A stretch of 64,000 nt of DNA from Tepidibacter hydrothermalis (GCF_029542625.1 NZ_CP120733.1:3658001-3722000), one strand, 5' to 3'; positions 22,270 through 33,101 are shown, counted from the first letter of the stretch. Numbers and translations are program-made. Notes: generated by a model not told the origin, from the sequence alone.

Positions 22270-23814
22270 TTAAAGTGGAATATTTCCATGTTTCTTAGGA
22301 GGTCTGCTTTCTCTTTTCGATTTTAAAACATCAAAAGCATCACAAAGTCTAATCCTAGTCAAAGATGGCTGTATAACATCGTCTACAAAACCTCTTTGAG
22401 CCGCTTGATAAGGATTGGCAAACTCTTCTCTATACTCTTTAACCTTTTCAGTTCTAACGGATGCAGGATCATCAGATGCTTTTATATCTTTTCTAAATAT
22501 TATATTAGCTGCTCCATCTGGTCCCATAACTGCAATTTCAGCACTTGGCCAAGCATATACAATATCAGCTCCTAAATCTTTAGAGCACATAGCAAGATAA
22601 GATCCTCCATAAGCTTTTCTCGTTATTATAGTTACCTTTGGAACTGTAGCCTCACTATATGCATAAAGCATCTTCGCACCATGTCTAATAACTCCACCAT
22701 ATTCTTGAGATGTACCAGGTAAAAATCCAGGAACATCTACAAAATTCAAAATAGGTACATTAAACGCATCACAAGTTCTGATAAATCTAGAAGCTTTATC
22801 TGATGCATTTATATCAAGACATCCAGCCATATATGTAGGTTGATTAGCTATTATTCCTACAGATTCTCCATTAATTCTTGCAAATCCTGTAAGTATATTT
22901 CTTGCAAAATAAGGTTGAACTTCAAAGAAATCACTATCATCAACTATACTTGTTATTATATCTTTCATATCATACGGCTTATTTGAATTATCAGGCATTA
23001 TAGTATCTAAAACATCTATTTTTTCATTAACATCATCACAATCTAATATAGGAGCTTTTTCTAAATTATTAGAAGGCAAGAAGCTAAGTAATTTTCTAAT
23101 ACCCATTATGCAGTCTTCATCAGATTCAGATACAAAATGAGCAACGCCCGATGTAGCATTATGTGTCATAGCTCCACCAAGATCTTGTGCGCTAACCTCT
23201 TCCCCAGTAACAGTCTTTATAACCTGAGGACCAGTTATAAACATCTGGCTAGTTTTATCAACCATAAATATAAAATCAGTAAGAGCGGGTGAATAAACTG
23301 CCCCTCCTGCACAAGGTCCCATTATAGCAGATATCTGAGGAACAACACCAGAGGCTATAGTATTTTTATAAAATACTTTTCCATATCCAGCTAAAGCATC
23401 TACCCCTTCTTGAATTCTAGCTCCACCAGAATCATTAAGTCCAACTACAGGCGCTCCCATCTTAAGGGCCATATCCATAACCTTTTCCATTTTCTTAGCA
23501 TGCATTTCTCCAAGAGATCCTCCTAAAACAGTAAAATCTTGAGCAAATGCATAAACCAATCTACCTTCTACCTTACCATATCCCGTTACTACTCCTTCTC
23601 CAGGAGCATCTACTTTTTCCATTCCAAAGTGATTACATCTATGTTTTACAAAAGCATCTAACTCAATAAAAGTTCCTTCATCAAACAATATATTAAGTCT
23701 TTCTCTTGCTGTAAGCTTTCCAGAATTATGTTGCTTTTCTATTCTTTTTTCTCCTCCACCAAGCTCTATCTTAGCTCTTTTCTGTAAAAGAATATCTAGC
23801 TTATTTTGTGACAT
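22270..23814 (-). CDS. mmdA: Methylmalonyl-CoA decarboxylase alpha (carboxyltransferase) subunit
   Basis: Transfers the carboxyl group of methylmalonyl-CoA to carrier-bound biotin, releasing propionyl-CoA. The 514-residue protein has the two crotonase-fold halves of acyl-CoA carboxyltransferases. Visible motifs are [19 protein letters not shown] and [19 protein letters not shown] (oxyanion holes, N-half) and [17 protein letters not shown] (C-half). Very similar proteins serve as propionyl-CoA carboxylase beta subunits, but the sodium-pump genes that follow settle the role. The epimerase gene ends 15 nt upstream. Confidence 0.93.
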   Translation of the reverse strand: MSQNKLDILLQKRAKIELGGGEKRIEKQHNSGKLTARERLNILFDEGTFIELDAFVKHRCNHFGMEKVDAPGEGVVTGYGKVEGRLVYAFAQDFTVLGGSLGEMHAKKMEKVMDMALKMGAPVVGLNDSGGARIQEGVDALAGYGKVFYKNTIASGVVPQISAIMGPCAGGAVYSPALTDFIFMVDKTSQMFITGPQVIKTVTGEEVSAQDLGGAMTHNATSGVAHFVSESDEDCIMGIRKLLSFLPSNNLEKAPILDCDDVNEKIDVLDTIMPDNSNKPYDMKDIITSIVDDSDFFEVQPYFARNILTGFARINGESVGIIANQPTYMAGCLDINASDKASRFIRTCDAFNVPILNFVDVPGFLPGTSQEYGGVIRHGAKMLYAYSEATVPKVTIITRKAYGGSYLAMCSKDLGADIVYAWPSAEIAVMGPDGAANIIFRKDIKASDDPASVRTEKVKEYREEFANPYQAAQRGFVDDVIQPSLTRIRLCDAFDVLKSKRESRPPKKHGNIPL

Positions 23815-23829
23815 TTTAAATCCCCCCTT

Positions 23830-24240
23830 CTAATCTCTTTGGCTTAGTTCAAGTAATATACCATGAGTACTTTTAGGATGACAAAATGCAATCTTTGCTC
23901 CACCCGCTCCATATCTAGGCTTTTCATCTATCATTCTATATCCTTTTTCCTTAACTTCTTCTATAGCCTTTTCTATGTCATCAACCCTTACAGCTATATG
24001 TTGAAGTCCATTTCTTCCACCATTTTTTTCAATAAACTTAGCTATAGGACCATCTTCACAAGTTGATTCTAAAAGTTCAAGTTCAGTTTCTCCAACAGGT
24101 AAAAATGCAACTTTAACCTTTTGATCTTCAACAACCTCAGTTCCCTCACATTTTATTCCAAGAACATCCTCATAAAACTTTAAAGTCTCATCAAGATTTT
24201 TAACAGCTATCCCTATATGATCAACTCTACTTATATCCAT
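23830..24240 (-). CDS. mce: Methylmalonyl-CoA epimerase
   Basis: Interconverts the R and S forms of methylmalonyl-CoA, linking the mutase to the decarboxylase. The 136-residue protein is a double beta-alpha-beta (glyoxalase-fold) enzyme with metal ligands in [17 protein letters not shown] (His), [13 protein letters not shown] (His) and the C-terminal GILLELSQ (Glu). The ATG at 24240 follows AAAAAGGGGGATTTTG; an in-frame ATG 14 codons upstream lies outside the family fold. Repeat A3 separates it from meaB. Confidence 0.95.
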   Translation of the reverse strand: MDISRVDHIGIAVKNLDETLKFYEDVLGIKCEGTEVVEDQKVKVAFLPVGETELELLESTCEDGPIAKFIEKNGGRNGLQHIAVRVDDIEKAIEEVKEKGYRMIDEKPRYGAGGAKIAFCHPKSTHGILLELSQRD

Positions 24241-24267
24241 ATCAAAATCCCCCTTTTTAATAATTAA

Positions 24268-24412
24268 AATTCCTGTAATCACTACACACTAAGTCACATT
24301 CCCAATGATTCCTTAACAGGCTCCGTTGCTCAAAAATAGTTGCAAGTATAGTTCTTCATCAATGTTGGCACAATTTAAAAATCATACAGTTTTCTATAGA
24401 GTAAAAATTCTA
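24268..24412 (-). repeat. Repeat family A, copy A3
   Basis: Contains GGCTCCGTTGCTCAAAAATA, then GTTGCAAGTATAGTTCTT, CATCAATGTT, and the tail ATCATACAGTTTTCTATAGAG on the plus strand. The hairpin is altered but can still pair. It lies 28 bp 5' of the epimerase gene, inside the propionate gene block, and may provide a separate start for mce-mmdA onward. Confidence 0.7.
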
Positions 24413-24416
24413 AGTT

Positions 24417-25349
24417 TCACTTTATAATCTTATTAAATATTTTTTCACTAACAGTATAAGGATCAAGCTCTTTGCTTAATGTCTTGATTATCATATCCTC
24501 TACTTCTTTTTCATTTTGTATATTTTGAATCTTATCTTCTATTTTTCTATGTATTATCTCTCTTATCTCAGATTTATTTCTCTGAAGCACCTTACTTTTT
24601 AATACATCATTCTTTTCCTGATGCTCTTTATGATTTATAATATTTTTAATTAATTCATCTACTCCACTTCCATCATTTGCAACAGCCATTGTAACAGGAG
24701 GTCTAAAAATCCAATCCTTCTTAAAATCTAACATCATCTCTATCTCAAGTAAAGTTCTTTTAGCTCCTTCTTTATCTGCTTTATTTACTACGAATACATC
24801 TCCAATTTCCATAACTCCTGCTTTTATAGCCTGTATATCATCTCCAAGTCCAGGTACCATAACCATAACAGTAGTATCAGCAGTTTTAACTATATCAACC
24901 TCCGATTGTCCAACCCCTACAGTTTCAACAAATATATAATCACATCCATAAGCATCCATAACCTTTATAGCACCATAAGTAGCTTTTGACAATCCTCCTA
25001 AATAACCTCTAGTTCCCATTGATCTTATGAACACACCTGGATCTAAATTTAAATCGCTCATTCTTATTCTATCTCCAAGTATAGCTCCCTTAGAGAAGGG
25101 ACTAGTTGGGTCTATTGCTATAATCCCTACTTTTTTTCCATCTTCTCTAAGTTTTTTTACCAATTTATCAGTTAAAGTTGATTTTCCTGCTCCTGGAGGA
25201 CCTGTCATCCCTATTACATATGCACCTTTTGTATTTTTATGTATATCTTTTAATATATTAAAATACCCTTCTTGCTCATTCTCTATTATCGAAATAAGCC
25301 TTGCACAAGCTCGTTTATTTCCTTCTAATAATTTTTTTATCAAATCCAT
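24417..25349 (-). CDS. meaB: Methylmalonyl-CoA mutase-associated GTPase MeaB
   Basis: A G3E-family GTPase chaperone that gates cobalamin loading and protects the mutase from inactivation. The 310-residue protein has the P-loop GPPGAGKS at residues 50-57, AIDPTSPFSKGAILGDRIRM (switch region) and VVNKADKEGA (base specificity NKxD). It lies 15 nt after the small mutase subunit gene in the same operon, which confirms the assignment over the related ArgK-type annotation. Confidence 0.95.
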   Translation of the reverse strand: MDLIKKLLEGNKRACARLISIIENEQEGYFNILKDIHKNTKGAYVIGMTGPPGAGKSTLTDKLVKKLREDGKKVGIIAIDPTSPFSKGAILGDRIRMSDLNLDPGVFIRSMGTRGYLGGLSKATYGAIKVMDAYGCDYIFVETVGVGQSEVDIVKTADTTVMVMVPGLGDDIQAIKAGVMEIGDVFVVNKADKEGAKRTLLEIEMMLDFKKDWIFRPPVTMAVANDGSGVDELIKNIINHKEHQEKNDVLKSKVLQRNKSEIREIIHRKIEDKIQNIQNEKEVEDMIIKTLSKELDPYTVSEKIFNKIIK

Positions 25350-25364
25350 ATTTTCACAACCTTA

Positions 25365-25769
25365 TCAAGCTATTGATTTTTTTAGATTTGCTTTTATAAA
25401 TTCTATAGTGGTTGTTGTAGTTGTACCCGGAGTAAACACTTCAGCTATTCCATTTTCTTTAAGATAAGGAATATCCTCGTCAGGAATAACCCCTCCTCCA
25501 ATTACAAGTATATCATCATAAACACCTTCTTCTTTTAAAAGCTTAACAACCTTTGGAAGAAGATGATTGTGAGCACCAGATAAAATACTCATTGAAACAA
25601 CATCAACATCTTCTTGAATGGCAGTTTGAACAATCTGTTCAGGAGTCTGTCTAAGCCCTGTGTATATAACCTCCATTCCAGCATCTCTAAAAGCTCTCGC
25701 TATAACTTTTGCTCCTCTATCATGGCCATCAAGTCCAGGCTTTGCAACTAATACTCTTATAGGTCTCAT
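25365..25769 (-). CDS. Methylmalonyl-CoA mutase, cobalamin-binding small subunit
   Basis: The B12-binding partner of the mutase, supplied here as a separate 134-residue chain. It shows the DxHxxG cobalamin ligand motif with His16 ([10 protein letters not shown]), the SILSGAH segment and the C-terminal [10 protein letters not shown]. Two-chain mutases of this kind are known from archaea and several anaerobic bacteria. It starts 21 nt after the large subunit gene. Confidence 0.95.
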   Translation of the reverse strand: MRPIRVLVAKPGLDGHDRGAKVIARAFRDAGMEVIYTGLRQTPEQIVQTAIQEDVDVVSMSILSGAHNHLLPKVVKLLKEEGVYDDILVIGGGVIPDEDIPYLKENGIAEVFTPGTTTTTTIEFIKANLKKSIA

Positions 25770-25790
25770 ATTATTTTCTCCCCCTTTATA

Positions 25791-27458
25791 CTATATCATT
25801 ACACTTTGTTTGTATTCGCCAAATTCTTCTCTCATAACTCCACATATTTCTCCAAGTGTTGCATATGAATTAACCGCATCAAGAATGTAAGGCATTAGAT
25901 TTTCATCACTTTTACAAGCTTTTTTCAAGTCCTCTAAGTTTTTCTTAACAAGTTCATTATCTCTTCTATCTTTTAATTCTTTTAACTTTTCACACTTTCT
26001 TTTTCCAACGCTAGGATCTACTCTTAAAAGATCCTTTGGTGCTTCTTCTTCTACCTTAAATTTATTCATACCAACTATTACTCTTTCATCATTTTCTATT
26101 TCCTTTTGATATCTATATGCACTCTCCATTATCTCTTGTTGCATATATCCCTTATCTATAGCATTTGGAGATCCACCAAGAGCATCTATTTTTTCTATTA
26201 ATTTCATAGCCTCTTTTTCTATTTTATTAGTTAAGCTCTCAACATAATAAGAACCTGCAAGAGGGTCTATAGTATCTGCCACTCCACTTTCATGAGCTAC
26301 TATTTGTTGAGTTCTAAGTGCTGTTCTAACTGAATCCTCTGTAGGAAGAGCCAATGCCTCATCCTTAGAATTAGTATGAAGAGATTGAGTTCCCCCCATA
26401 ACTGCAGCAAGAGTTTGAATAGCAACACGAACTATATTATTTTCAGGTTGTTGAGCAGTAAGAGTTGATCCTCCTGTTTGAGTATGGAATTTAAGCATTA
26501 ATGATTTTTCTTTTTTAGCACCAAATCTCTCCTTCATTATTTTAGCCCAAAGCCTTCTTGCAGCTCTATACTTCCCAACCTCTTCAAATAAATCATTATG
26601 TGCATTAAAGAAGAATGAAAGTCTTGGAGCAAAATCATCTACATTAAGACCTGCATCTATAGCTGCATTTACATAAGCTATTCCATTTGATAAAGTAAAT
26701 GCAACTTCTTGAATAGCAGTAGATCCAGCCTCTCTTATGTGATATCCAGATATACTTATTGTATTCCACTTCGGAACATTTTCAGAACAATATTCAAATA
26801 TATTAGTTATTAGCCTCATAGATGGCTTTGTTGGAAATATATAAGTTCCCCTTGCTACATATTCCTTAAGTATGTCATTTTGAATAGTTCCTCTTAATTT
26901 TTCCATACCAACACCCTGCTTTTGAGCAACTGCTATATACATTGCAAGCAAAACAGATGCTGGTGCATTTATAGTCATAGATGTTGAAACCTTATCAAGA
27001 GGAATTCCATCGAATAATATTTCCATGTCTTCAAGAGAATCTATTGCAACTCCAACCTTTCCAACTTCTCCCTCCGAGATAGAATCATCTGAATCATATC
27101 CCATCTGAGTTGGAAGATCAAAAGCAACTGATAATCCCATAGAACCTTGATCTATTAAATATTTATATCTTTTGTTAGACTCTTCTGCTGTTGCAAATCC
27201 AGCATACATTCTCATAGTCCAAAATTTACCTCTATACATAGTAGGCTGTACACCTCTAGTAAAAGGGTACTGTCCTGGAAATCCTAAATCATCATAGTTT
27301 ATATCCTCTACATCAAGAGGTGTATATAATCTTCTTACTTCTTCATTTGACCCTGATAAAAACTGAGGTTTTCTCTCCCCAAATCTCGATAAAGCTTTTT
27401 CTAATTTTTCTTCTTCCCATTTTTTAAAGCAATCTTGTAATTTATCATTACAACTCAT
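25791..27458 (-). CDS. Methylmalonyl-CoA mutase, catalytic large subunit
   Basis: Isomerises succinyl-CoA and R-methylmalonyl-CoA by a cobalamin radical mechanism. The 555-residue chain is the TIM-barrel substrate domain only. Visible motifs are [19 protein letters not shown] (substrate pocket), [12 protein letters not shown], and [19 protein letters not shown]. The B12 domain found at the C-terminus of longer mutases is absent and encoded by the next gene. It starts 191 nt after the CoA-transferase stop, a gap with an inverted repeat TTATGAA/TTCATAA but no clear promoter. Confidence 0.95.
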   Translation of the reverse strand: MSCNDKLQDCFKKWEEEKLEKALSRFGERKPQFLSGSNEEVRRLYTPLDVEDINYDDLGFPGQYPFTRGVQPTMYRGKFWTMRMYAGFATAEESNKRYKYLIDQGSMGLSVAFDLPTQMGYDSDDSISEGEVGKVGVAIDSLEDMEILFDGIPLDKVSTSMTINAPASVLLAMYIAVAQKQGVGMEKLRGTIQNDILKEYVARGTYIFPTKPSMRLITNIFEYCSENVPKWNTISISGYHIREAGSTAIQEVAFTLSNGIAYVNAAIDAGLNVDDFAPRLSFFFNAHNDLFEEVGKYRAARRLWAKIMKERFGAKKEKSLMLKFHTQTGGSTLTAQQPENNIVRVAIQTLAAVMGGTQSLHTNSKDEALALPTEDSVRTALRTQQIVAHESGVADTIDPLAGSYYVESLTNKIEKEAMKLIEKIDALGGSPNAIDKGYMQQEIMESAYRYQKEIENDERVIVGMNKFKVEEEAPKDLLRVDPSVGKRKCEKLKELKDRRDNELVKKNLEDLKKACKSDENLMPYILDAVNSYATLGEICGVMREEFGEYKQSVMI

Positions 27459-27649
27459 TAACTTCGCCCCCTTATATTTAATTATGAAATTTTATGAATC
27501 TAAACTTTCATAATTGTACGCCCATGAAATTTGAATTGCATGTTTACTTACTTATTTTCTACATTTTTTACCTAAATCCTTCTTGTTTTGTTGTAATTTT
27601 TGAACTCTTTAGATAATTTAAATTTTAAAAATACGACTTCTTAACATAA

Positions 27650-29143
27650 CTATATTTTCATACTTCCATTTTTCAAAAATCTATCATGCCATGAAAGTGC
27701 TTCTGAAATTACATGAGGTGTATGCTTGTATTTTCCATCTAATGCTTTTTCTAAATAATCATTTAACATATCCTTATAATCAGGATGAGCACAATTATCT
27801 ATTATACATCTAGCTCTTTCAACTGGACTTAACCCTCTCAAATCTGCAACCCCTTGTTCAGTAACTATTACCATAACATCATGTTCTGTATGATCACAGT
27901 GAGAAACCATAGGAACAATAGATGATATATCTCCTTTTTTAGCTATTGATTCAGTAGTAAATATAGTTAGGTAAGCATTTCTAGCAAAATCTCCAGATCC
28001 TCCTATTCCATTCATCATTCTACTTCCCATTATGTTAGTAGAATTTACATTTCCGTATATATCAACTTCTATAGCTGTATTTATTGCAATTACTCCCAGT
28101 CTTCTAGCCACTTCGGGACTATTACTTATTTCTTGAGGTCTAAGTATTACTTTTTCTTTATACTTTGAAAATTTCTTATAAAAATCATCTAGCCTTTGAG
28201 GTGATACTGTAAGCGATGTAGCAGATGCAAATTTAACCTTGTTATTATCTATAAGATCTAAAACAGAATCCTGTAGTACTTCTGAGTAAACCACCAAATC
28301 CTCAAATTTAGAATCACAAAGACCGCCAAGAACTGCATTTGCTACACTTCCAACACCAGATTGTAAAGGTAACAAATTCTTAGGAAGTCTTCCTTTATCT
28401 ACTTCATCATTTAAAAATGTTATAAGATTCTTAGCCATTTTCTTAGACACTTCATCTATTGGAGTTACTTCTCTTGTCTTGTCCTTTATATCTGTAAATA
28501 CTATTGCCGCTATTTTATCAGGTTTACAAGGAATGTAAGGAGTTCCAATTCTGTCAGTTGCATTTAAAATAGGTATCGCTTCTCTATTCGGAGGATTCTT
28601 GGTAGAATATACATCATGTACTCCTTCAAGATCCAATGGTTGAGAGGTATTAATTTCAACTATAACTTTATCAGCAGTTTCTACAAATACATTAGCATTT
28701 CCTATGGATGTCGATGGTATTATATTTCCATCCTCAGTTATAGCAACAGCTTCTACAAGAGCTATGTCTATATTTCCAAAGTAACCATACTTTATCCATT
28801 GAGGGACATGACTAAGATGCATATCTGCATACTGTACATCTCCACTATTTATTTTATTTCTAGAATCTTTATTAGTCTGATAAGGATACCTTCTTTTCAT
28901 TATGCCTTTTCTAGATAACTCTCCGTCTAATTCATCACCAACAGATGCACCCGTTATAATGGTTAACCCTATTTCTTCTCCCTTATCTTCTCTTCTTGAA
29001 AGAGCTAACGGAACAGCTTTTGGATAACCAGCAGGTGTAAATCCACTCGTTCCAACAATCATTCCATCCTTGAACAGTTGAGCAGCTTCATCAGCACTCA
29101 TAACCTTATTTTTTAAGTAATCGCATCTTAGTCTAGTTTGCAT
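27650..29143 (-). CDS. Succinyl/acetyl/propionyl-CoA : carboxylate CoA-transferase
   Basis: A class I CoA-transferase of the acetyl-CoA hydrolase/transferase family (Cat1/ScpC/AarC type), 497 residues. The predicted nucleophile is Glu288 in VVYSEVLQD, by analogy with AarC. GFTPAGYPKAVP and NGIGGSGDFARNAYLTIF are the CoA-binding and glycine-rich loops. With mutase and decarboxylase beside it, the likely reaction is moving CoA from propionyl-CoA to succinate, which closes the fermentation cycle. Acetate may also be a substrate; the exact specificity cannot be read. Confidence 0.9.
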   Translation of the reverse strand: MQTRLRCDYLKNKVMSADEAAQLFKDGMIVGTSGFTPAGYPKAVPLALSRREDKGEEIGLTIITGASVGDELDGELSRKGIMKRRYPYQTNKDSRNKINSGDVQYADMHLSHVPQWIKYGYFGNIDIALVEAVAITEDGNIIPSTSIGNANVFVETADKVIVEINTSQPLDLEGVHDVYSTKNPPNREAIPILNATDRIGTPYIPCKPDKIAAIVFTDIKDKTREVTPIDEVSKKMAKNLITFLNDEVDKGRLPKNLLPLQSGVGSVANAVLGGLCDSKFEDLVVYSEVLQDSVLDLIDNNKVKFASATSLTVSPQRLDDFYKKFSKYKEKVILRPQEISNSPEVARRLGVIAINTAIEVDIYGNVNSTNIMGSRMMNGIGGSGDFARNAYLTIFTTESIAKKGDISSIVPMVSHCDHTEHDVMVIVTEQGVADLRGLSPVERARCIIDNCAHPDYKDMLNDYLEKALDGKYKHTPHVISEALSWHDRFLKNGSMKI

Positions 29144-29167
29144 AATACATATCCCCCCAAGTAAACT

Positions 29168-29497
29168 TTAATTTGCTTTTACTTCATTAAATTTTTCATT
29201 ACATATTTTAAGTGCAAATAATAAAGCCTTTTTTGCACATCCATAATATCTTTCATTAAAAATACACTCTATTTCATCATAATTTGTTATCTTTCTTCCA
29301 ACCAGATTCTCTCTAACAAATCTTTTAGCAGTTGATGTTACTAATGTACAATCTAAATCAACTATAGTTCCATTTTCTCTATTTATCAAAAGACCTATAG
29401 CTACTACTGTATATAATTCTTGTGCTGTTATACCAGTAGGTAGTTTTGCATATCCAGTTATAAATATATTATTAGATGACATTTTAATAGCAGCCAA
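29168..29497 (-). CDS. DUF3870 family protein
   Basis: A small soluble protein (109 residues) that I recognise as DUF3870, function unknown. Conserved-looking segments are ITGYAKLPTGITAQ, VDLDCTLVTSTAKRFV and NERYYGCAKKALLFAL. It sits between the AspT-family permease and the CoA-transferase with short gaps (33 and 24 nt), so it is probably part of the same metabolic unit. Two starts are possible: TTG at 29497, 11 nt after GGAGGTG and inside a hairpin loop, or the ATG five codons later. The hairpin AGCAGCC/GGCTGCT lies between the ribosome site and that ATG. Confidence 0.8.
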   Translation of the reverse strand: MAAIKMSSNNIFITGYAKLPTGITAQELYTVVAIGLLINRENGTIVDLDCTLVTSTAKRFVRENLVGRKITNYDEIECIFNERYYGCAKKALLFALKICNEKFNEVKAN

Positions 29498-29530
29498 AGG
29501 CTGCTATTCACCTCCTTTGTATTTTCTAAA

Positions 29531-30898
29531 TCACATAGGTAACTTATGAAGTATAATTGTAAATAAAACCATACCAAGTAATGCAAATGGATAAGTTGCT
29601 CCATATCCCGCCGCTGGATCATCACTTCCTACAGCATCTATAGCAGCTCCAAGACCCGGTGTAGATGTCATACCTCCACAGATTGCTCCTGATAACATAA
29701 TCCAATTTATTTTAAGTACATATCTTCCTATAAAGAATCCAACCATCATAGCTACAGCTCCTACAACAGTACCTACAAGTGCTAAATAAGCACCTGAGCC
29801 TAATATAGCATCGAATACTTTAAATCCATATCTAAGACCAACTATGGCTAAGAAAAAAGCAAGCGATAATTGTCTTATAACTCCTAAAATTTTATTACTC
29901 ATTCTAAAGTTCAAAGAACCTATTTTACCTATATATCCAAGTATTAATGATCCTATTAGAACACCACCAGTAGATCCTAATCCAAAATATCCTAAAGGCC
30001 CTAAGTATATCTTTATTTGACCTATTAAATATCCAAATAAACAAGCTGTAGTAAATGCCACTAAATCAAAAGAACTTTCTTCTATCTCTTTTGAAGAATC
30101 TCCCCTAGCTTCTCTCATTTCTTTGTTAAATAGTTCTTGTTCTTTTTTTACATCAATTTTAAAAATTCTTGGGAAAAAGTTAACTGCTAATATAACTATC
30201 AAAACCCCAAATGGATATCCTATAGCATGACCAACACCAATTCCAGCTTCAGCTGACTTTATAAACTCTTCTCCTTGCTTAACCGTGAGCTTTGTTGTAT
30301 TAGTTTCATTGATATTTCCAGTTGGATCTAATATTTTAAAAAACTTTTTTCGCTCACTATTGCTCATATTGTCAAATTCTTTTACTCTCTCTGTTGCATG
30401 ACCTCTTGCAGTTTCAATTGCAGCTGCAAGACCCGGTGAGCTTGTAAGTGCTCCTGTGTACACTCCAGAAATTTCATATGGATTTGCTTCATTAGCACAA
30501 ATAGTCATTCCATATGTAGTTGCTGCTCCTAAACTCGTTATAATAAATCCCAATATAACAAACTTAATTCCATACTTTTTAAGAACTGCCCCCATATCTT
30601 TTGCAGCTAAAAGACCAACAGCTGCAACAAACAATATTAAAAATAAACTGAAAAAATTTTTAGGAATAACCCCTGAGTCTATCATTTTTTGAGCAGCTTT
30701 ATAAGCACTGCTCGTTTCGCCAATACTTTTGCCAAATCTTAAAATCCACCAACCTATTATTAGACCTGTGAAAAGTGCACCTGATACTCCAAAATTAAAC
30801 TTCCCAAATTTAATTTTTCCAAATATCACACCTGTTACAACAGATACAAACATAAGGACAAATGGATTCATCATAAAGCTGACAAAATCAAATTTCAT
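29531..30898 (-). CDS. AspT/YidE-family membrane transporter, possibly dicarboxylate
   Basis: A 455-residue membrane protein with the family's internal duplication. Each half has a matching loop: GALTSSPGLAAAIETARG in the first and GGMTSTPGLGAAIDAVGSDD in the second. About ten hydrophobic segments are visible, with a charged central loop (residues about 175-260). The founding member exchanges aspartate for alanine. Here the position ahead of CoA-transferase and mutase suggests succinate uptake or succinate/propionate exchange, which is inference. The ATG follows AGGGGGGG. Its leader contains a terminator-like hairpin. Confidence 0.75.
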   Translation of the reverse strand: MKFDFVSFMMNPFVLMFVSVVTGVIFGKIKFGKFNFGVSGALFTGLIIGWWILRFGKSIGETSSAYKAAQKMIDSGVIPKNFFSLFLILFVAAVGLLAAKDMGAVLKKYGIKFVILGFIITSLGAATTYGMTICANEANPYEISGVYTGALTSSPGLAAAIETARGHATERVKEFDNMSNSERKKFFKILDPTGNINETNTTKLTVKQGEEFIKSAEAGIGVGHAIGYPFGVLIVILAVNFFPRIFKIDVKKEQELFNKEMREARGDSSKEIEESSFDLVAFTTACLFGYLIGQIKIYLGPLGYFGLGSTGGVLIGSLILGYIGKIGSLNFRMSNKILGVIRQLSLAFFLAIVGLRYGFKVFDAILGSGAYLALVGTVVGAVAMMVGFFIGRYVLKINWIMLSGAICGGMTSTPGLGAAIDAVGSDDPAAGYGATYPFALLGMVLFTIILHKLPM

Positions 30899-31203
30899 TT
30901 TTTCCCCCCCTATTTTTTATTTTTTTATATAGTTAATTTTTATGTACAAGCTATCTATTTTATGAATTTAAATTGAAAACAACTTAAATTTTTTATAATT
31001 TTTGTATAAAAAAAATCACGACAAAGTAAAGGTATATAATTCCCTTACTATGCCGTGATTTAACTATACTCCATAATATAACTTATATATCCCATCGAAT
31101 ACTAGTTATACAATGATAGCTAATAGGCTATCTCTTATTCAGTTTGTTAATTAATTATATTCTCTAAAGATTTATTTTATTACTTATAAATTAAATTTTT
31201 ACA
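30899..31203. other. Leader region between ftsH and the AspT-family gene
   Basis: About 300 bp without a coding frame. It contains, in minus-strand order, a small hairpin GATAGC/GCTATC, the terminator-like hairpin at 31006-31068, AT-rich sequence and the ribosome site. No recognised riboswitch motif was seen. A promoter could lie on either side of the hairpin. Confidence 0.5.
31006..31068 (-). terminator. Terminator-like hairpin in the leader of the AspT-family gene
   Basis: On the minus strand AAATCACGGCATAGTAA pairs with TTACTTTGTCGTGATTT and is followed by a T8 run. ftsH upstream already has its own terminator at 31204-31234. This second one lies 108 bp 5' of the AspT-family ATG, with another small hairpin (GATAGC/GCTATC near 31112-31129) before it. 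It could be a second stop for ftsH readthrough or an attenuator. Confidence 0.7.
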
Positions 31204-31234
31204 TAAAAAAATAAGGTTGAGAAATCTCAACCTT
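31204..31234 (-). terminator. Terminator after ftsH
   Basis: AATAAGGTTGAG and CTCAACCTTATT pair on the minus strand and run into T7. The stem begins within the last codons of ftsH. Confidence 0.85.
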
Positions 31235-33101
31235 ATTCATTATCATCTTCTTTATCAACAGATATTTCATCATAATCTTCAAGTGATAGCTCTTTGTTAA
31301 ATGCTTGTTTAAACTGCTCTGCATCCAAAGTCTCATATTTTAAAAGACACTTAGCAACATAATGTAGATTATCTATGTTATCATTTAATAACTTTTTAGT
31401 TTTGTTATAAGCTTCATCTACTATTCCACTTATCTCTCTATCTATTTCTGATGCAACTTCCTCAGAATAATTTCTCTTTGAAGTGAAATCTCTTCCTAAG
31501 AATACTTCATCAGAATTATCTCCAAACGTCATAGGTCCTAGTTTATCACTCATACCATATCTTGTTACCATAGCTCTTGCCGTTTGAGATACTCTATCTA
31601 AATCATTTTGAGCTCCAGTTGATATATCATCAAGAACAAGATATTCTGCAACTCTTCCTCCAAGAAGAACTATAAGATTTTCTTGCATTTGCATCTTAGT
31701 AGCATAGTTTTTATCTTCTTTTGGAAGCTGCATAGTAAATCCTCCTGCTCTTCCTCTAGGTATTATAGTTACCTGGTGTACAGGATCTGTGTTAGGAAGA
31801 AGTTGTGCTGCAACTGCATGACCAGCCTCATGGTATGCTGTTAACTTTCTTTCCTTTTCACTTATTACCCTAGTCTTTTTAGCAGGACCAGCTATAACCT
31901 TAGTTATAGACTCTTCTATAGTGTCCATTTTTATAGTCTTTTCTCTTTTTCTAGCAGTTAATATTGCTGCTTCATTCATAAGGTTTTCTATATCTGCTGG
32001 AGTAAATCCAGGAGTTCTTCTAGCTAGAACCTTTAAATTCACGTCATCTGATAACGGCTTGTTCTTTGCATGAACCTTAAGTATTGCTTCTCTACCTTTA
32101 ACATCAGGAGCTCCAACAAGCACTTGTCTATCAAATCTTCCTGGTCTAAGTAAAGCTGGATCTAGTATATCAGGTCTATTTGTAGCTGCCATTATTATTA
32201 TACCTTCATTAACTCCAAATCCATCCATCTCAACTAGAAGCTGATTTAAAGTTTGCTCTCTTTCATCATGACCTCCGCCAAGACCTGCTCCTCTTTTTCT
32301 ACCTACAGCATCTATTTCATCTATAAATATAATACACGGAGAATTTTTCTTAGCTTGTTCAAATAAATCTCTAACTCTAGATGCTCCTACTCCTACGAAC
32401 ATCTCTACGAAGTCCGAACCACTTATACTGAAAAACGGAACTTCAGCCTCTCCTGCTACAGCTCTTGAAAGATATGTTTTACCAGTTCCCGGAGGACCAA
32501 CCATTAATATTCCTTTAGGTATTCTAGCTCCAAGATCGATATATCTTTTAGGGCTCTTAAGGAAATCTACTACTTCTTGAAGATCTTCTTTCTCTTCTTC
32601 AAGACCAGCTACATCATTAAATGTAACCTTATTCTTTTCGTCTCCTTTATGAAGTTTGGCTTTTGATTTTCCAAAATTCATAACACGACTTCCACCACCT
32701 TGAGATTGTTGCATAAATACAAACCAAAATACTACAAATATAAGTATCATAAATATAGATGGTAGTATCTCAAAGAACCAAGGTGTTTGAGGTTCTGGTT
32801 TTCCTACAAGTACAAGTTTTCCTTCCGTAACTTGTTTTAAAATAATATCTGAAAGATTGTCTTTACTCACTGGGTAAGGTACATAAGATCTAAAATGTGT
32901 GTTATTGCTCTTTATTGTTCCTTCAATTATCTCATCTGTAAATGTAAGCTCTGATATATTTTCTTTAACTAATTCCTGATAAACCTTAGAAAAATCTAAA
33001 CTTTCTATTCCCTTTGAAGGTTTACCAAGAGTTTGGACTATTGAAACTATTATTATAAATACAAGCAAATAAAAAGTTGCTCCTTTAAATAATTTCTTCA
33101 A
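31233..33101 (-). CDS. ftsH: ATP-dependent zinc metalloprotease FtsH
   Basis: A membrane-anchored AAA+ protease that degrades misfolded and regulatory proteins. The 622-residue protein has two N-terminal transmembrane helices (about 6-22 and 112-132), Walker [11 protein letters not shown], Walker [10 protein letters not shown], the second region of homology [20 protein letters not shown], and the zinc site HEAGH. It starts with TTG at 33101 behind AAAGGAGGGC. Length is normal. It has its own promoter after tilS. The hpt gene that often lies between tilS and ftsH is absent. Confidence 0.97.
   Translation of the reverse strand: MKKLFKGATFYLLVFIIIVSIVQTLGKPSKGIESLDFSKVYQELVKENISELTFTDEIIEGTIKSNNTHFRSYVPYPVSKDNLSDIILKQVTEGKLVLVGKPEPQTPWFFEILPSIFMILIFVVFWFVFMQQSQGGGSRVMNFGKSKAKLHKGDEKNKVTFNDVAGLEEEKEDLQEVVDFLKSPKRYIDLGARIPKGILMVGPPGTGKTYLSRAVAGEAEVPFFSISGSDFVEMFVGVGASRVRDLFEQAKKNSPCIIFIDEIDAVGRKRGAGLGGGHDEREQTLNQLLVEMDGFGVNEGIIIMAATNRPDILDPALLRPGRFDRQVLVGAPDVKGREAILKVHAKNKPLSDDVNLKVLARRTPGFTPADIENLMNEAAILTARKREKTIKMDTIEESITKVIAGPAKKTRVISEKERKLTAYHEAGHAVAAQLLPNTDPVHQVTIIPRGRAGGFTMQLPKEDKNYATKMQMQENLIVLLGGRVAEYLVLDDISTGAQNDLDRVSQTARAMVTRYGMSDKLGPMTFGDNSDEVFLGRDFTSKRNYSEEVASEIDREISGIVDEAYNKTKKLLNDNIDNLHYVAKCLLKYETLDAEQFKQAFNKELSLEDYDEISVDKEDDNE

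Noticed and set aside
22270-23814. Propionyl-CoA or acetyl-CoA carboxylase instead of a decarboxylase
   Set aside because: The adjacent gamma and nine-to-eleven-helix beta subunits of the sodium pump, and the lack of a biotin carboxylase gene, favour decarboxylation.
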